From positions 1 to 16,865 of the forward strand of contig DAOVGP010000044.1 in NCBI GenBank assembly GCA_030672375.1: a stretch of DNA of 16,865 nt. Reading direction: 5' to 3'. Made by a program: the position numbers and the translations under genes. The notes under the pieces are model-generated. The model made no database searches and was not told the DNA's origin. It saw only the letters and a list, made by a program, of their open reading frames with translations. Below, piece after piece: positions 7,031-15,162 of the stretch. How positions within the stretch are numbered: position 1 is the first letter of the stretch; each line of letters begins with the position of its first letter. The DNA comes from Candidatus Aenigmatarchaeota archaeon. GTDB lineage: Archaea > Aenigmatarchaeota > Aenigmatarchaeia > CG10238-14.

Positions 7031-9481
7031 TCACCGTTTACTCCAGGTAATTATCTTTAATAAGCTAGGACCCCACAACCATTGTATTCCTGAAACTGTT
7101 TTAGTTTTAATTTCAACATCATCTAAGGTGACATCCACATACTGTTTAATCTTGTCTATCACCCTGTTCATTGCATCATTGTTTGCTTCTTCTGAAGTGT
7201 TGAATGCATCACCATAACCAACTATTCCCCTAACTCTCATTGTATAAAGTAGTCTACTATCGGGTGAGCCACCAGTCGAGTTTGTAACGTTGAAACCAGA
7301 CCCTATACATACAGAATTGTTACCTGCAGTAATCAAATCAACTGGTATTTGGAGTATGTAAGGATCACCCAAGATAAGATAATTATTTCCAAAATCTCCC
7401 AGCCAAAAAACTCTAGTCCAATCCCCAGTTGCACTAGAATTTATTTTCAACCTATCTGTCCAAAATTCTGCAGAATAAGATGTCATTTTTGCATCTACAA
7501 CCTTTACATCTGGTGAGATGTCATACCAACCCTCCTTACAAGGAATATCTACACTGTCACCGGTGAAATCCCTCAGTCTCTTGCCTTCTTTGTTTAACGA
7601 TATTTCACCGTATTCATGAGGAATAACTTCTGGAGTATAGTTTAATAAAATGTAAGAATCTTGATGTAAAGTAGAATTAACGTTTGTCGATATGATAGTT
7701 TGAAAGTCATAAACTATAGAAGGACCTCCTATTTCTTTTGCAAACTCTTTGTAAATTTCTTCCAAACCAGTATAATTTGTACTCGTTGCCCATTTACCAT
7801 CCCCACAATCTGCCATATCTTGAAGCAATTGATTGTCAGCATCCCCCCCAAATCCTATAGTATAAACTTGAATACCATGACTTGCATATGCATCGCAAGC
7901 CTCGTTAATTGCCGCTTGTTTAGGGTCATCTTTTGGGCCTAAAGGGCACTGACCAACAGGAGCTGATGCGGCACTCCCGTCACTCATAAGGACTATATAT
8001 TTATTACTTGAAGGGTCAGTAAGAAGCAGTTTTGCTTCATGTACAGCACAACAAAGACATCTCTGGCCAGGATTAGCAACATAAGTATCTATTTCAGATA
8101 TTAAAGTTTCGTTATCGTCAGTTAAAGGAACTATCCATTGTACTGGGACAGTTGCCTTATAAGATACTAATCCAGCTTTATTTCCAGTATGATTTAGAAT
8201 TATGTTGACGAAAATTTTATCGAGTTCTTTTGCAGCGTCCATTCTAGAAATATTCTCTGTACCGTTTGGTATGTCTTCTGTATTCATATCTTCAACACGA
8301 CTAGTAGTCAAGATAACATCACTGACGTGATCAACGCCAGTCGTGTTATTCAACATATAATGACCTATTCTAAAGGGAACAGTTCTATGACTCAAAAAGT
8401 CATAATCCAACAAAGCAGACAGAGTAGAATTTGAAATGAATGTTGAACTATTTCCTTGATAGACTGTTTTATTTCCAATATTCATGAATATAGGATTGTT
8501 TGTAGTAAAATCTAAGAATAGTTCCATTGTGCTCAGATTTCCAGGCACATAAAATGCATCATACAAATTTATTACACCGTAAATGCCAGGAAGTGAAATG
8601 TTATCTGTGCCTAAAGTTTCATCAGAAGCCATTTGGGTTGTGTTATAAGTGACTTTAAAATAGCCTCCACTGATATAAGATCTCTTAGTGGTGAAATTGA
8701 TGAGTATTGTATTATCGCCTACACTGAAAAAAGTATAATTTGATGGACTAAGATACCACTTATCTGCTGTCATATTCATTGGTTGGCTTAAATTCCGCTC
8801 ATAATACCCCGAATAATAACCATTTATATATAGATCAAAATTGTCCCCAACGTACAATTCCATGGAAACTTCTAATATAGAATCAAAAGGCGGTAAATAT
8901 AATGCTTTAGATATATTTCCCTCACCAACATAACCACCATAATATGTAAAAGATGAATCTTCTTTACTCGTTATACTCGTTAGGAAGCCTCTCGCAATAT
9001 AACCATATGCAGGCTTTCCAGGTATATACCCCGTTTCTATTCTCGCCGACACTGCCACTTCTTCTGCAGGAGTCTCACATAAAGAATTATAAATAGTCTC
9101 GACATCCACAGTTATATTGATACAGACATCGTCTGTTATTCCTTCCAAAATTTCCCTTGAAATGTTTCGAGCAATTTCTTTGCTCTCTCCGGTTTCGTTG
9201 TACCAAAAACTTACGATTAAATCCAGAACGGATTTGTCTAAATCCATATCCGTTATAGTCCCATCCTCTATAAGTTTGTTTATGGTCGGTTTATTTTGAA
9301 CATCTTTAACTTCTAAGTAAGAAAGTAAATCCATGATATCATCCGTCAAGTAATTAAGTTTCTCGTATCTTTTCTCTGGCAAGATCGATTCAAATTCAAA
9401 GAATGCAAGCGTCGTAATGATTAATATTAAGAGACTTAGCCCTATCAACACATCCATAGTGAATACAATTCCTTTACTCAT
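7031..9481 (-). CDS. VWA-domain prepilin-like protein (candidate pilus tip adhesin)
   Basis: The 816-residue protein opens MSKGIVFTMDVLIGLSLLIL, a class III-like leader and pilin helix with Asp at mature position 6, and then a long sequon-rich ectodomain. A von Willebrand A domain spans about 383-586. The MIDAS Thr (PLTDD, ~453) and the third-strand Asp (VLMSDGSA, ~500) are present, but the first DxSxS motif is replaced by VILTTSRVEDM (~390). A CLCC cluster (~476) stands where T-x-xx-A-L usually is. About 230 residues follow, possibly a beta-rich fibre-linked domain. ATG 9481 overlaps the previous stop as ATGA, with GGTG at the right distance; the GTG two codons up is less likely. The layout recalls bacterial TadG and PilY1-type tip proteins. 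Confidence 0.82.
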   Translation of the reverse strand: MSKGIVFTMDVLIGLSLLILIITTLAFFEFESILPEKRYEKLNYLTDDIMDLLSYLEVKDVQNKPTINKLIEDGTITDMDLDKSVLDLIVSFWYNETGESKEIARNISREILEGITDDVCINITVDVETIYNSLCETPAEEVAVSARIETGYIPGKPAYGYIARGFLTSITSKEDSSFTYYGGYVGEGNISKALYLPPFDSILEVSMELYVGDNFDLYINGYYSGYYERNLSQPMNMTADKWYLSPSNYTFFSVGDNTILINFTTKRSYISGGYFKVTYNTTQMASDETLGTDNISLPGIYGVINLYDAFYVPGNLSTMELFLDFTTNNPIFMNIGNKTVYQGNSSTFISNSTLSALLDYDFLSHRTVPFRIGHYMLNNTTGVDHVSDVILTTSRVEDMNTEDIPNGTENISRMDAAKELDKIFVNIILNHTGNKAGLVSYKATVPVQWIVPLTDDNETLISEIDTYVANPGQRCLCCAVHEAKLLLTDPSSNKYIVLMSDGSAASAPVGQCPLGPKDDPKQAAINEACDAYASHGIQVYTIGFGGDADNQLLQDMADCGDGKWATSTNYTGLEEIYKEFAKEIGGPSIVYDFQTIISTNVNSTLHQDSYILLNYTPEVIPHEYGEISLNKEGKRLRDFTGDSVDIPCKEGWYDISPDVKVVDAKMTSYSAEFWTDRLKINSSATGDWTRVFWLGDFGNNYLILGDPYILQIPVDLITAGNNSVCIGSGFNVTNSTGGSPDSRLLYTMRVRGIVGYGDAFNTSEEANNDAMNRVIDKIKQYVDVTLDDVEIKTKTVSGIQWLWGPSLLKIITWSKR

Positions 9482-9951
9482 GTCCACACCAAAGCCTCCA
9501 AAGTAACTATAGAACCATCATAAATGCCTATCCTGTTTATTTTTACTAGATTTATTGGGTTAGAAGGGTTCAGACCGAAGCTGAAGACTGTATCGTTATT
9601 CGTATCAGAAACAGTAAAATTATAGTCGTACCCACTGAGACCGATCATAACTTTTGTCTTATCGTATCCTATTTCTGTTTTCATGGTATTCATTTTAGTC
9701 TGGTTGAACCTGTGATTATTCTCTAAACCCAAATCAATAACGTTGTTTGAGTCCCAGTAAGTAGGAATACCTTCTCTAAACCAGGCTTCCGATGCTTTAT
9801 ATGCTTTATCAATCATCTCATTCATTCCTATGGTTTCTTCTATCTGTATGCTGGTATAAGTCCAATAAACGAACAGGATACCTATCGTTAACAAAAAGAT
9901 AGAACTCGCCAATAAAAAATCGAAAGAGAATATCTGACCCTTATGTGACAT
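9478..9951 (-). CDS. Minor pilin-like protein with FSFD leader
   Basis: The 157-residue product begins MSHKGQIFSFDFLLASSIFL: a class III leader cut after HKG and a mature helix starting Q with Phe at 5 and Asp at 6. This 'G-x-x-F-S/T-x-D' variant is shared with the following VWA protein. The ectodomain (YWTYTSIQIEETIG onward) is mixed, with a few glycosylation sequons and a beta-rich C-terminus. An in-frame ATG four codons earlier (9963) is possible, but ATG 9951 has GGTGA five bases ahead (9961-9957) and gives the standard short leader. It overlaps the upstream gene by 11 nt and the downstream one by 4. A TadE/TadF-like initiating or connecting subunit is the working guess. Confidence 0.75.
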   Translation of the reverse strand: MSHKGQIFSFDFLLASSIFLLTIGILFVYWTYTSIQIEETIGMNEMIDKAYKASEAWFREGIPTYWDSNNVIDLGLENNHRFNQTKMNTMKTEIGYDKTKVMIGLSGYDYNFTVSDTNNDTVFSFGLNPSNPINLVKINRIGIYDGSIVTLEALVWT

Positions 9952-10330
9952 GCAACTCACCATTTATATTCTCAATAATATTCCAATCCTTTTTTATCGT
10001 TCCACTAGTGATATTTTTGGTGATTATACTAGAAGTTGCTGACTTACCATCCCAATCTATGAACACTGAATAATATTCAACAGAAATCTCAAAGTCCGAA
10101 GCCCCGTAAAGATTTTCGTCCACATAGAATCTTCTTTTATATCCCTCACCTGCTCTAGTCGCAGAATTGATTTCGAAGGCAATTTTATCACACAATTTCT
10201 GAGCCTCTACGTTCGATTTTAAACCCATCATTCTATATTGAAGAGATAAGTTACTCCACAACAGGATTGAAACAATCAATAATAATATCGACATGAATAT
10301 CATAAACTCAGTGCTGACTTGTCCTCTCAT
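9941..10330 (-). CDS. Minor pilin, class III leader with Glu5
   Basis: The 129-residue product begins MRGQVSTEFMIFMSILLLIV. Cleavage after RG gives mature Q-V-S-T-E, with the conserved Glu5 that aligns pilin helices during assembly, and fits PF04021 (class III signal). A single hydrophobic helix precedes a small ectodomain of about 95 residues with one cysteine and no recognised fold. ATG 10330 shares its first base with the previous stop (TGATG), indicating translational coupling; the TTG one codon earlier is not needed. Second gene of the leftward operon. It could be a minor pilin or share in the fibre. Confidence 0.78.
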   Translation of the reverse strand: MRGQVSTEFMIFMSILLLIVSILLWSNLSLQYRMMGLKSNVEAQKLCDKIAFEINSATRAGEGYKRRFYVDENLYGASDFEISVEYYSVFIDWDGKSATSSIITKNITSGTIKKDWNIIENINGELHVT

Positions 10331-10734
10331 CAAACCACACTAACGTTCACATAATTCGAAAAGGCTGTCAAAGAAACGTAATAATAACCACTTTTTGTTG
10401 GTAGAGAACCATCAAGTTCTGATACAGTCGTGTAGAAAACATCCGATATTCCTGCAGAAGTTCTGACTCTAAATAAGAATGTTTTACTGTTGAGGGATAT
10501 TTGTCCCACATCATCTGGAATGTAAATTTTTAACGTGAGCTTTGCAGGAGGGCCTTGGGAAATAATCCAATCTGTACTCTCACCCAATTTTTTAACAGCG
10601 GTCCATGCCTTTGATATTTTTGTGTTATCCCTATAATCCATCAATGATTGATTCACGTAGAGAGCTAGTGGTATGAGTATAATCAATGCTACGGAAATTA
10701 TTATTAAGTATTCCGTTGCAACCTGTCCTTTCAT
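10330..10734 (-). CDS. Minor pilin, class III leader with Glu5, first gene of operon
   Basis: The 134-residue product begins MKGQVATEYLIIISVALIIL. The leader is only K-G before the cut, giving mature Q-V-A-T-E with Glu5. After one hydrophobic helix (to about residue 26) comes a cysteine-free ectodomain with alternating strands (LTLKIYIPDDVGQISL, FLFRVRTSAG and VSLTAFSNYVNVSVV), typical of a small beta-sandwich pilin head. An AGGA sits six bases before the ATG. It opens the five-gene leftward operon, divergent from the assembly machinery operon across a 77-bp spacer. Confidence 0.8.
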   Translation of the reverse strand: MKGQVATEYLIIISVALIILIPLALYVNQSLMDYRDNTKISKAWTAVKKLGESTDWIISQGPPAKLTLKIYIPDDVGQISLNSKTFLFRVRTSAGISDVFYTTVSELDGSLPTKSGYYYVSLTAFSNYVNVSVV

Positions 10735-10766
10735 GAGAATCCTAATTTTTATATTGACCTTTCAAG

Positions 10767-10776
10767 ATAATATTAT
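10767..10776. promoter_or_regulatory. Palindromic TATA-like box shared by the two pilus operons
   Basis: ATAATATTAT is a perfect palindrome lying in the 77-bp divergent spacer, about 38 nt from each start codon. Start sites 25-27 nt out on either side would give leaders of about 11-15 nt that still hold the ribosome sites (GGAG 10804-10807 rightward, AGGA 10743-10740 leftward). One box could set balanced expression of minor pilins and machinery. Untested inference. Confidence 0.4.
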
Positions 10777-10811
10777 TACAGCCAGTTGAAAAATATTCTA
10801 ATTGGAGTAAG

Positions 10812-11699
10812 ATGATTAATTTGCGATCTAAAATTGGGAATGGCATTCATAGAGAAATGATGAAAAGGTTAAAGGATATGAAACAAAGGCTCAAAAAACG
10901 TGGAGAGCATTTTTCTAAGGAAAAAACTTCAAAGAAAGAAGATACAAAAAAAACTAAAGAAGAAAAGAAAAGTAAAGAAAAGCCTGAATCACAAGAAAAG
11001 AAGATGAAAGAAATACATGAAACAGTCAAGGATGGCTTAAAAGATGGAATAATCAAGGTAGATACTACAGTAGAAGAAGTTATGACGAAAGATGTTAAAA
11101 CAGTAAAGCCAGAAGACAATCTGAGAAATGCATTGGATGTTTTATCTGAATACATGATTACTGGCATTCCAGTCATTAAAGATAATAAATTGGTAGGCAT
11201 CATCAGTGAGGCTGATATTATTAAAGTTATGGATGTTAGAAAAATCCTCGATGCTAAAAAAGATGAGATCAAGCTTTCTGAACTAGAAAGAATCAAAGTT
11301 AATGATATTATGGCAAAAGATGTCATTATAGTCAGTGAGAAAGAATTGATCACTGATGCAAGTGAACTCATGTATAAATACCATGTGAACAGATTACCAG
11401 TTTTAGACGATAAGAAAAAACTAATCGGTATAGTCACTAAGGAGGATATCATAAGGGGAATAACAAAAGAATTTTTTGAAAAATCCATGAAAGGTGAGAT
11501 GAGTGTTATAAAAACTGATATAGATAAACTCATCAGCATCGTCGAAAGGAAAGGCCCTATCAGTATCTTAGCTTTGTCCAAAGAATTGAATGTCGACCCT
11601 GAACAAATAGAAGAATGGGGCAAGATTCTTGAAGAACGTGAGATGATCGAAATTGAATATCACGCGATCGGACCACCAAAATTGAGGAGGAAAAAATGA
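10812..11699 (+). CDS. Two-CBS plus winged-helix protein coupled to pilus ATPase
   Basis: The 295-residue soluble protein has a very basic, Lys/Glu-rich and probably coiled or disordered N-terminus (about 14-75). Two CBS domains (PF00571) follow at 86-141 and 162-217. Each ends in the ribose-contacting G-h-x-S/T-x-x-D motif (GIISEAD, S132/D135; GIVTKED, T209/D212), so adenine-nucleotide binding is plausible. A C-terminal winged-helix-like domain (236-292) contains ISIVERKGPISILALSKELN and ends GPPKLRRKK. Its stop overlaps the ATPase start as ATGA. Partner role, DNA binding or ATPase tethering are all open: the position points to energy sensing for the pilus motor, while the winged helix could equally act on the divergent promoter. 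Confidence 0.82.
   Translation: MINLRSKIGNGIHREMMKRLKDMKQRLKKRGEHFSKEKTSKKEDTKKTKEEKKSKEKPESQEKKMKEIHETVKDGLKDGIIKVDTTVEEVMTKDVKTVKPEDNLRNALDVLSEYMITGIPVIKDNKLVGIISEADIIKVMDVRKILDAKKDEIKLSELERIKVNDIMAKDVIIVSEKELITDASELMYKYHVNRLPVLDDKKKLIGIVTKEDIIRGITKEFFEKSMKGEMSVIKTDIDKLISIVERKGPISILALSKELNVDPEQIEEWGKILEEREMIEIEYHAIGPPKLRRKK
11684..11690 (+). promoter_or_regulatory. Strong internal ribosome binding site GAGGAGG
   Basis: GAGGAGG inside the last codons of the CBS gene ends 5 nt before the ATPase ATG at 11696. Together with the ATGA overlap it indicates coupled but well-initiated ATPase translation. Confidence 0.6.
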
Positions 11700-13240
11700 A
11701 GAAAGAAAAAACCAAGGAAAAAATATTGGATAAATATGTTTTATCTTCGGATAAAATAAGATTAGATGTTGAGATAGTCCGAACTCCAGATGAATTTGTT
11801 CCTGTCTATAAACTGAAAATACCTAAGTTGGAAAGAGGAACAGTGGTGATGTTAGAAGATATAAAAGATACTGTAATTTCACAGATACCCATCAGGGTCA
11901 CTGAATTATTGAATCCTAAAGGTTTGGAAAATTTAAAGCGGAAATTCTACGTAAAATCCCTAGAACTGATGGAGAGGAGATTACCTAGAGTTCCTCATGA
12001 GAAGAAACAATTTCTTGCCAGTACTTTAGTGCAAGAGATGCTAGGTCTAGGTCGATTAGAGGCGCTTCTGTCTGATGGTAACCTTGAGGAAGTAGTCATC
12101 AACAGTTCAAAAGAACCTGTGTGGATCTATCATAAAGAACACGGTTGGTTAAAGACTAACATTATAATTTCCACTGAATCACAGATACAGAACTATGCTG
12201 CAGGTATAGCAAGAAGGGTCGGGAGACAAATAACAACTCTTCATCCCCTACTCGATGCTCACCTTATATCAGGAGATAGGGTTAACGCGACCCTCTTTCC
12301 CGTATCAACATTAGGTAACACATTGACTATAAGGATGTTTAGAAGAAAACCATGGACGATCACAGAATTTATAAAGAACAAAACCATTTCTTCAGAAATA
12401 TCAGCCTTTTTCTGGCTAGCAATTCAGTATGAGATGTCAATGATAATATCGGGTGGTACGGCATCAGGAAAAACTTCGTTGCTTGGTTCAGTATTACCTT
12501 TTATCCAACCCAATCAGAGAGTTATAACGATTGAAGATACGAGAGAGCTCAACCTCCCTAAGTTCCTACATTGGGTTCCATTAACAACGAGAGAACCTAA
12601 CCCTGAAGGCAAGGGTGAAGTTTCGATGCTCGATCTGCTCGTCAACAGTTTAAGAATGAGGCCAGATAGAATCATAGTGGGTGAGATCCGTCGTCAAAGA
12701 CAGGCAGAAGTTTTATTCGAAGCTATGCATACAGGACATAGTGTTTATGCTACACTACATGCAGATACGGTTGAACAAAGTTATAGAAGGTTAATCAACC
12801 CCCCAATAAACGTCCCTGAAACACTTTTGGAGGCTCTGGACTTGATAGTTGCCGTATACAGAGATAGAAGATCAGGGATAAGAAGAATTTTTCAAGTTGC
12901 AGAACTTCTTCCCGCATCAAAATCAGAGGGAAAAGGCACTTCTCTTAGAATCCTTTTCAGGTGGAACATCAGGAAGGATAAAATCGAGAAGTATCAAGAA
13001 AGCTATAGGTTTATGAAAGAATTGGAGATGCACACTGGAATGTCAATAAAAGAAATCGCAGGAGACTTAAAAGAGAAGGAAAAGATTTTGGATTGGATGG
13101 TCAAGAATGATGTTAATACTGTAAACGGTGTCGGTAAAGTCGTAGCAGAATATTATAGAGATTCTGGTAACATTCTTAAAATAATCAACAAAGATGAAAA
13201 GGCTGAAAAACTGATTCCTAAAAGTCTGTTAGAAGGTTAA
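11696..13240 (+). CDS. Type II/IV secretion ATPase (FlaI/TadA/EpdL-like pilus motor)
   Basis: The 514-residue protein is a T2SSE-family (PF00437) hexameric ATPase that powers pilus assembly from the cytoplasm. Motifs are intact: Asp box around E280/D281 (ITIEDTREL), Walker A GGTASGKT (253-260), Walker B with D324 and E330 (MRPDRIIVGEIRR), and the His box from H345 to H355 (HTGHSVYATLHAD). An N-terminal domain of about 230 residues precedes it, with a family-like strand (EEVVINSSKEPVWIYH). The C-terminal 100 residues (after 410) are charged and helical. It is followed by two platform genes with a 4-nt gap, so the set resembles archaeal FlaI-type and Tad/Epd systems rather than bacterial PilB. 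Whether it only extends or also retracts cannot be told. Confidence 0.93.
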   Translation: MKKEKTKEKILDKYVLSSDKIRLDVEIVRTPDEFVPVYKLKIPKLERGTVVMLEDIKDTVISQIPIRVTELLNPKGLENLKRKFYVKSLELMERRLPRVPHEKKQFLASTLVQEMLGLGRLEALLSDGNLEEVVINSSKEPVWIYHKEHGWLKTNIIISTESQIQNYAAGIARRVGRQITTLHPLLDAHLISGDRVNATLFPVSTLGNTLTIRMFRRKPWTITEFIKNKTISSEISAFFWLAIQYEMSMIISGGTASGKTSLLGSVLPFIQPNQRVITIEDTRELNLPKFLHWVPLTTREPNPEGKGEVSMLDLLVNSLRMRPDRIIVGEIRRQRQAEVLFEAMHTGHSVYATLHADTVEQSYRRLINPPINVPETLLEALDLIVAVYRDRRSGIRRIFQVAELLPASKSEGKGTSLRILFRWNIRKDKIEKYQESYRFMKELEMHTGMSIKEIAGDLKEKEKILDWMVKNDVNTVNGVGKVVAEYYRDSGNILKIINKDEKAEKLIPKSLLEG

Positions 13241-13244
13241 TTTA

Positions 13245-14132
13245 ATGAAAAAAAGGATCCCGTTCGTGCCCTTTCCACCACATTTAATGAGAAGGGTTAC
13301 CAAGCGTCTATACGGTTTGGGGAGTAGATTTTCAAAATTATCTCCGGGCATGAAAGTGACATTGCAACAGGCACAACTTGATTTTCAACCAAGAGAATAT
13401 TTTTCGATAGCATTCTTCTCTTTTTTCTTCTGGACTTTTTTTACGTTTAGTATGTTTTTCCTGCTTTACATAATTTTAAAGTTACCTCCTACCTTTCTTG
13501 TTACACTCACGAGTGTTTCTTTAGTTATAGGTTTTTTGAGTTTTTTTTACATAATACTTTACCCACGTTTGATAATCGCCAGGAAAGTTAAAGATTTGGA
13601 GAAGAACTTATTATTTGCTATAAGACATCTTTTGATTCAGGTTAAATCTGGTGTACCTCTGTTCGACGGATTAGTTTCAGTGTCAAACGGTAACTACGGA
13701 ATGATTTCTAAGGAATTAAAAGAATGTGCCAAGAAAATATCTACTGGTTTAGATCAGACTATCGCATTGGAAGAAGTGGCTTTGAAAAACCCTTCTCTTC
13801 ATTTCAGGAGAATTCTTTGGCAGATAACTAGCTCAATAAGAACAGGTGCTGACCTTGGAGGTACTCTAGAGAGTATCGTACATAACCTTTCAGAAGAGCA
13901 AAAAGTAATGATAAGAAAATACGGTTCACAGTTGAATCCCTTGGCAATGATGTACATGATGTTGGCCGTTATAATACCGAGTCTTGGAATTACTTTCTTG
14001 ATCATATTCTCTGCTTTTTCTGGGGTAGCTGTAACAGAAACAATATTCTACGCGATATTAGTAGCTTTAGCATTCTTCCAGTTCACATTTATCGGAATCG
14101 TTAAGAATAGGAGACCACCGGTGGAATTATGA
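13245..14132 (+). CDS. T2SSF platform protein 1 (TadB/TadC, FlaJ-like)
   Basis: The 295-residue inner-membrane protein carries a T2SSF domain (PF00482): two N-terminal helices (about 52-78 and 84-108), a cytoplasmic four-helix segment (118-225) with the family strings LLIQVKSGVPLFDGL and SIRTGADLGGTLESI, and two or more C-terminal helices (231-260, 267-287). It would form half of the cytoplasmic-side platform that the ATPase acts on. It starts four bases after the ATPase stop and overlaps the next gene by 4 (ATGA). At 295 residues it is a single-domain, TadC-size protein, so it needs the partner that follows. Confidence 0.9.
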   Translation: MKKRIPFVPFPPHLMRRVTKRLYGLGSRFSKLSPGMKVTLQQAQLDFQPREYFSIAFFSFFFWTFFTFSMFFLLYIILKLPPTFLVTLTSVSLVIGFLSFFYIILYPRLIIARKVKDLEKNLLFAIRHLLIQVKSGVPLFDGLVSVSNGNYGMISKELKECAKKISTGLDQTIALEEVALKNPSLHFRRILWQITSSIRTGADLGGTLESIVHNLSEEQKVMIRKYGSQLNPLAMMYMMLAVIIPSLGITFLIIFSAFSGVAVTETIFYAILVALAFFQFTFIGIVKNRRPPVEL

Positions 14133-15112
14133 AGAAAATATATCACTTGATATTCCAATTTATGCCGAAAGAATATAAAAAATGGGTAAAGAAAGAGTTA
14201 GATTTTGCAGATTTTGAAATATCTCCCGCGATTTTTTATGGGTTTAGCATATTCTATGGTTCAATTCTGGGAGCAGTAATTTTTTTAATATCATTTATTT
14301 TAGGAACTTCCCTACCGATTTCTATGCAATTGGGTATTTTTGGGTTCTTTGTTTTTGAAGCTATCATGCATGTCATTCCAATGATGGTATCAGACAGTAG
14401 AGTTAAATTCACGGATGAAGTGTTGCCGGATGCATTGAGGTTGATATCATCGAACATGAGGTCTGGGCTTACTCCTGATAAAGCTTTACTCTTGGCAGCA
14501 AGGCCTGAATTTGGTCCTCTGGAGAAACAAATTAGAGATTCAGCAAAATTGACATTATCTGGACAACCAATCGAAAATGCCATTCGAGCAATTTCAGAAA
14601 AGATAGATTCTAAGGCTTTGAGACGTAGTGTTGACTTGTTGTCAGAAGGAATATCTCGTGGTGGAAACATAGCATCATTACTTGATGAGTTGGCAAATGA
14701 TATAAGACAGACAAGGATCCTGAGGAAAGAAGTTAAGGCAATAGTAATGATGTATGCGATGTTCATTTTCTTTGCTGCGGGTATAGGCGCACCTTTACTG
14801 TATGGGATATCTACCTTCCTAGTAGAAACGATGCAAGAAATGGGGAGTAGGGTTACTGTTCAACAAACTTTCACAGGAGGAATGAAATTTATGACTTTTC
14901 AGGGTATAGCGATTGACCCAGAGTTCTTGTATTTGTATGTATCATTGTCGTTGGGAGTCACATCTTTTTTCGGTGCATTATTGATAGGGCTGATACAAGA
15001 GGGATCAGAAAGAGCTGGTTTAAGGTACATACCAATCCTAATAGCGATGAGTTTGAGTATATTTTTCTTGACGAGAATGATAGTTGAAAGATTTTTTGGA
15101 GTCATGGTATAG
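14129..15112 (+). CDS. T2SSF platform protein 2 (TadB/TadC, FlaJ-like)
   Basis: The 327-residue protein is a second single-domain T2SSF protein with helices at about 33-60 and 65-87, a cytoplasmic domain containing ALRLISSNMRSGLTPDKALL and LLSEGISRGGNIASLLDEL, and three C-terminal helices (203-230, 264-290, 299-318). It begins at an ATGA overlap with platform protein 1, with GGTGG five bases ahead, so the two are made together. Paired unequal T2SSF proteins with one ATPase are characteristic of Tad pili and the related archaeal Epd-type pili; here they imply a heterodimeric platform. The major pilin follows after 50 nt. Confidence 0.9.
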   Translation: MKKIYHLIFQFMPKEYKKWVKKELDFADFEISPAIFYGFSIFYGSILGAVIFLISFILGTSLPISMQLGIFGFFVFEAIMHVIPMMVSDSRVKFTDEVLPDALRLISSNMRSGLTPDKALLLAARPEFGPLEKQIRDSAKLTLSGQPIENAIRAISEKIDSKALRRSVDLLSEGISRGGNIASLLDELANDIRQTRILRKEVKAIVMMYAMFIFFAAGIGAPLLYGISTFLVETMQEMGSRVTVQQTFTGGMKFMTFQGIAIDPEFLYLYVSLSLGVTSFFGALLIGLIQEGSERAGLRYIPILIAMSLSIFFLTRMIVERFFGVMV

Positions 15113-15156
15113 ATAAAAAGATTTAAAGGCAGGGAAAACAAGAAAATATAAGGAGG
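15113..15156 (+). promoter_or_regulatory. Possible own promoter and strong RBS of the major pilin
   Basis: The 50-bp gap before the pilin holds ATAAAAAGATTTAAAG (15113-15128), a TATA-like run, and AGGAGG at 15151-15156, six bases before ATG 15163. A separate promoter with a near-perfect ribosome site suits a subunit needed in excess over the machinery. Confidence 0.45.
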
Positions 15157-15162
15157 ATAATC

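Noticed and set aside
10847..11623. Long minus-strand open frame (258 codons) opposite the CBS gene
   Set aside because: It is the antisense shadow of a Lys/Glu-rich gene (giving Ser/Phe/Leu-rich text); the CBS motifs on the plus strand are decisive.
14254..14766. Minus-strand open frame (170 codons) opposite platform protein 2
   Set aside because: No motif or start signal; the plus strand encodes a clear T2SSF protein.
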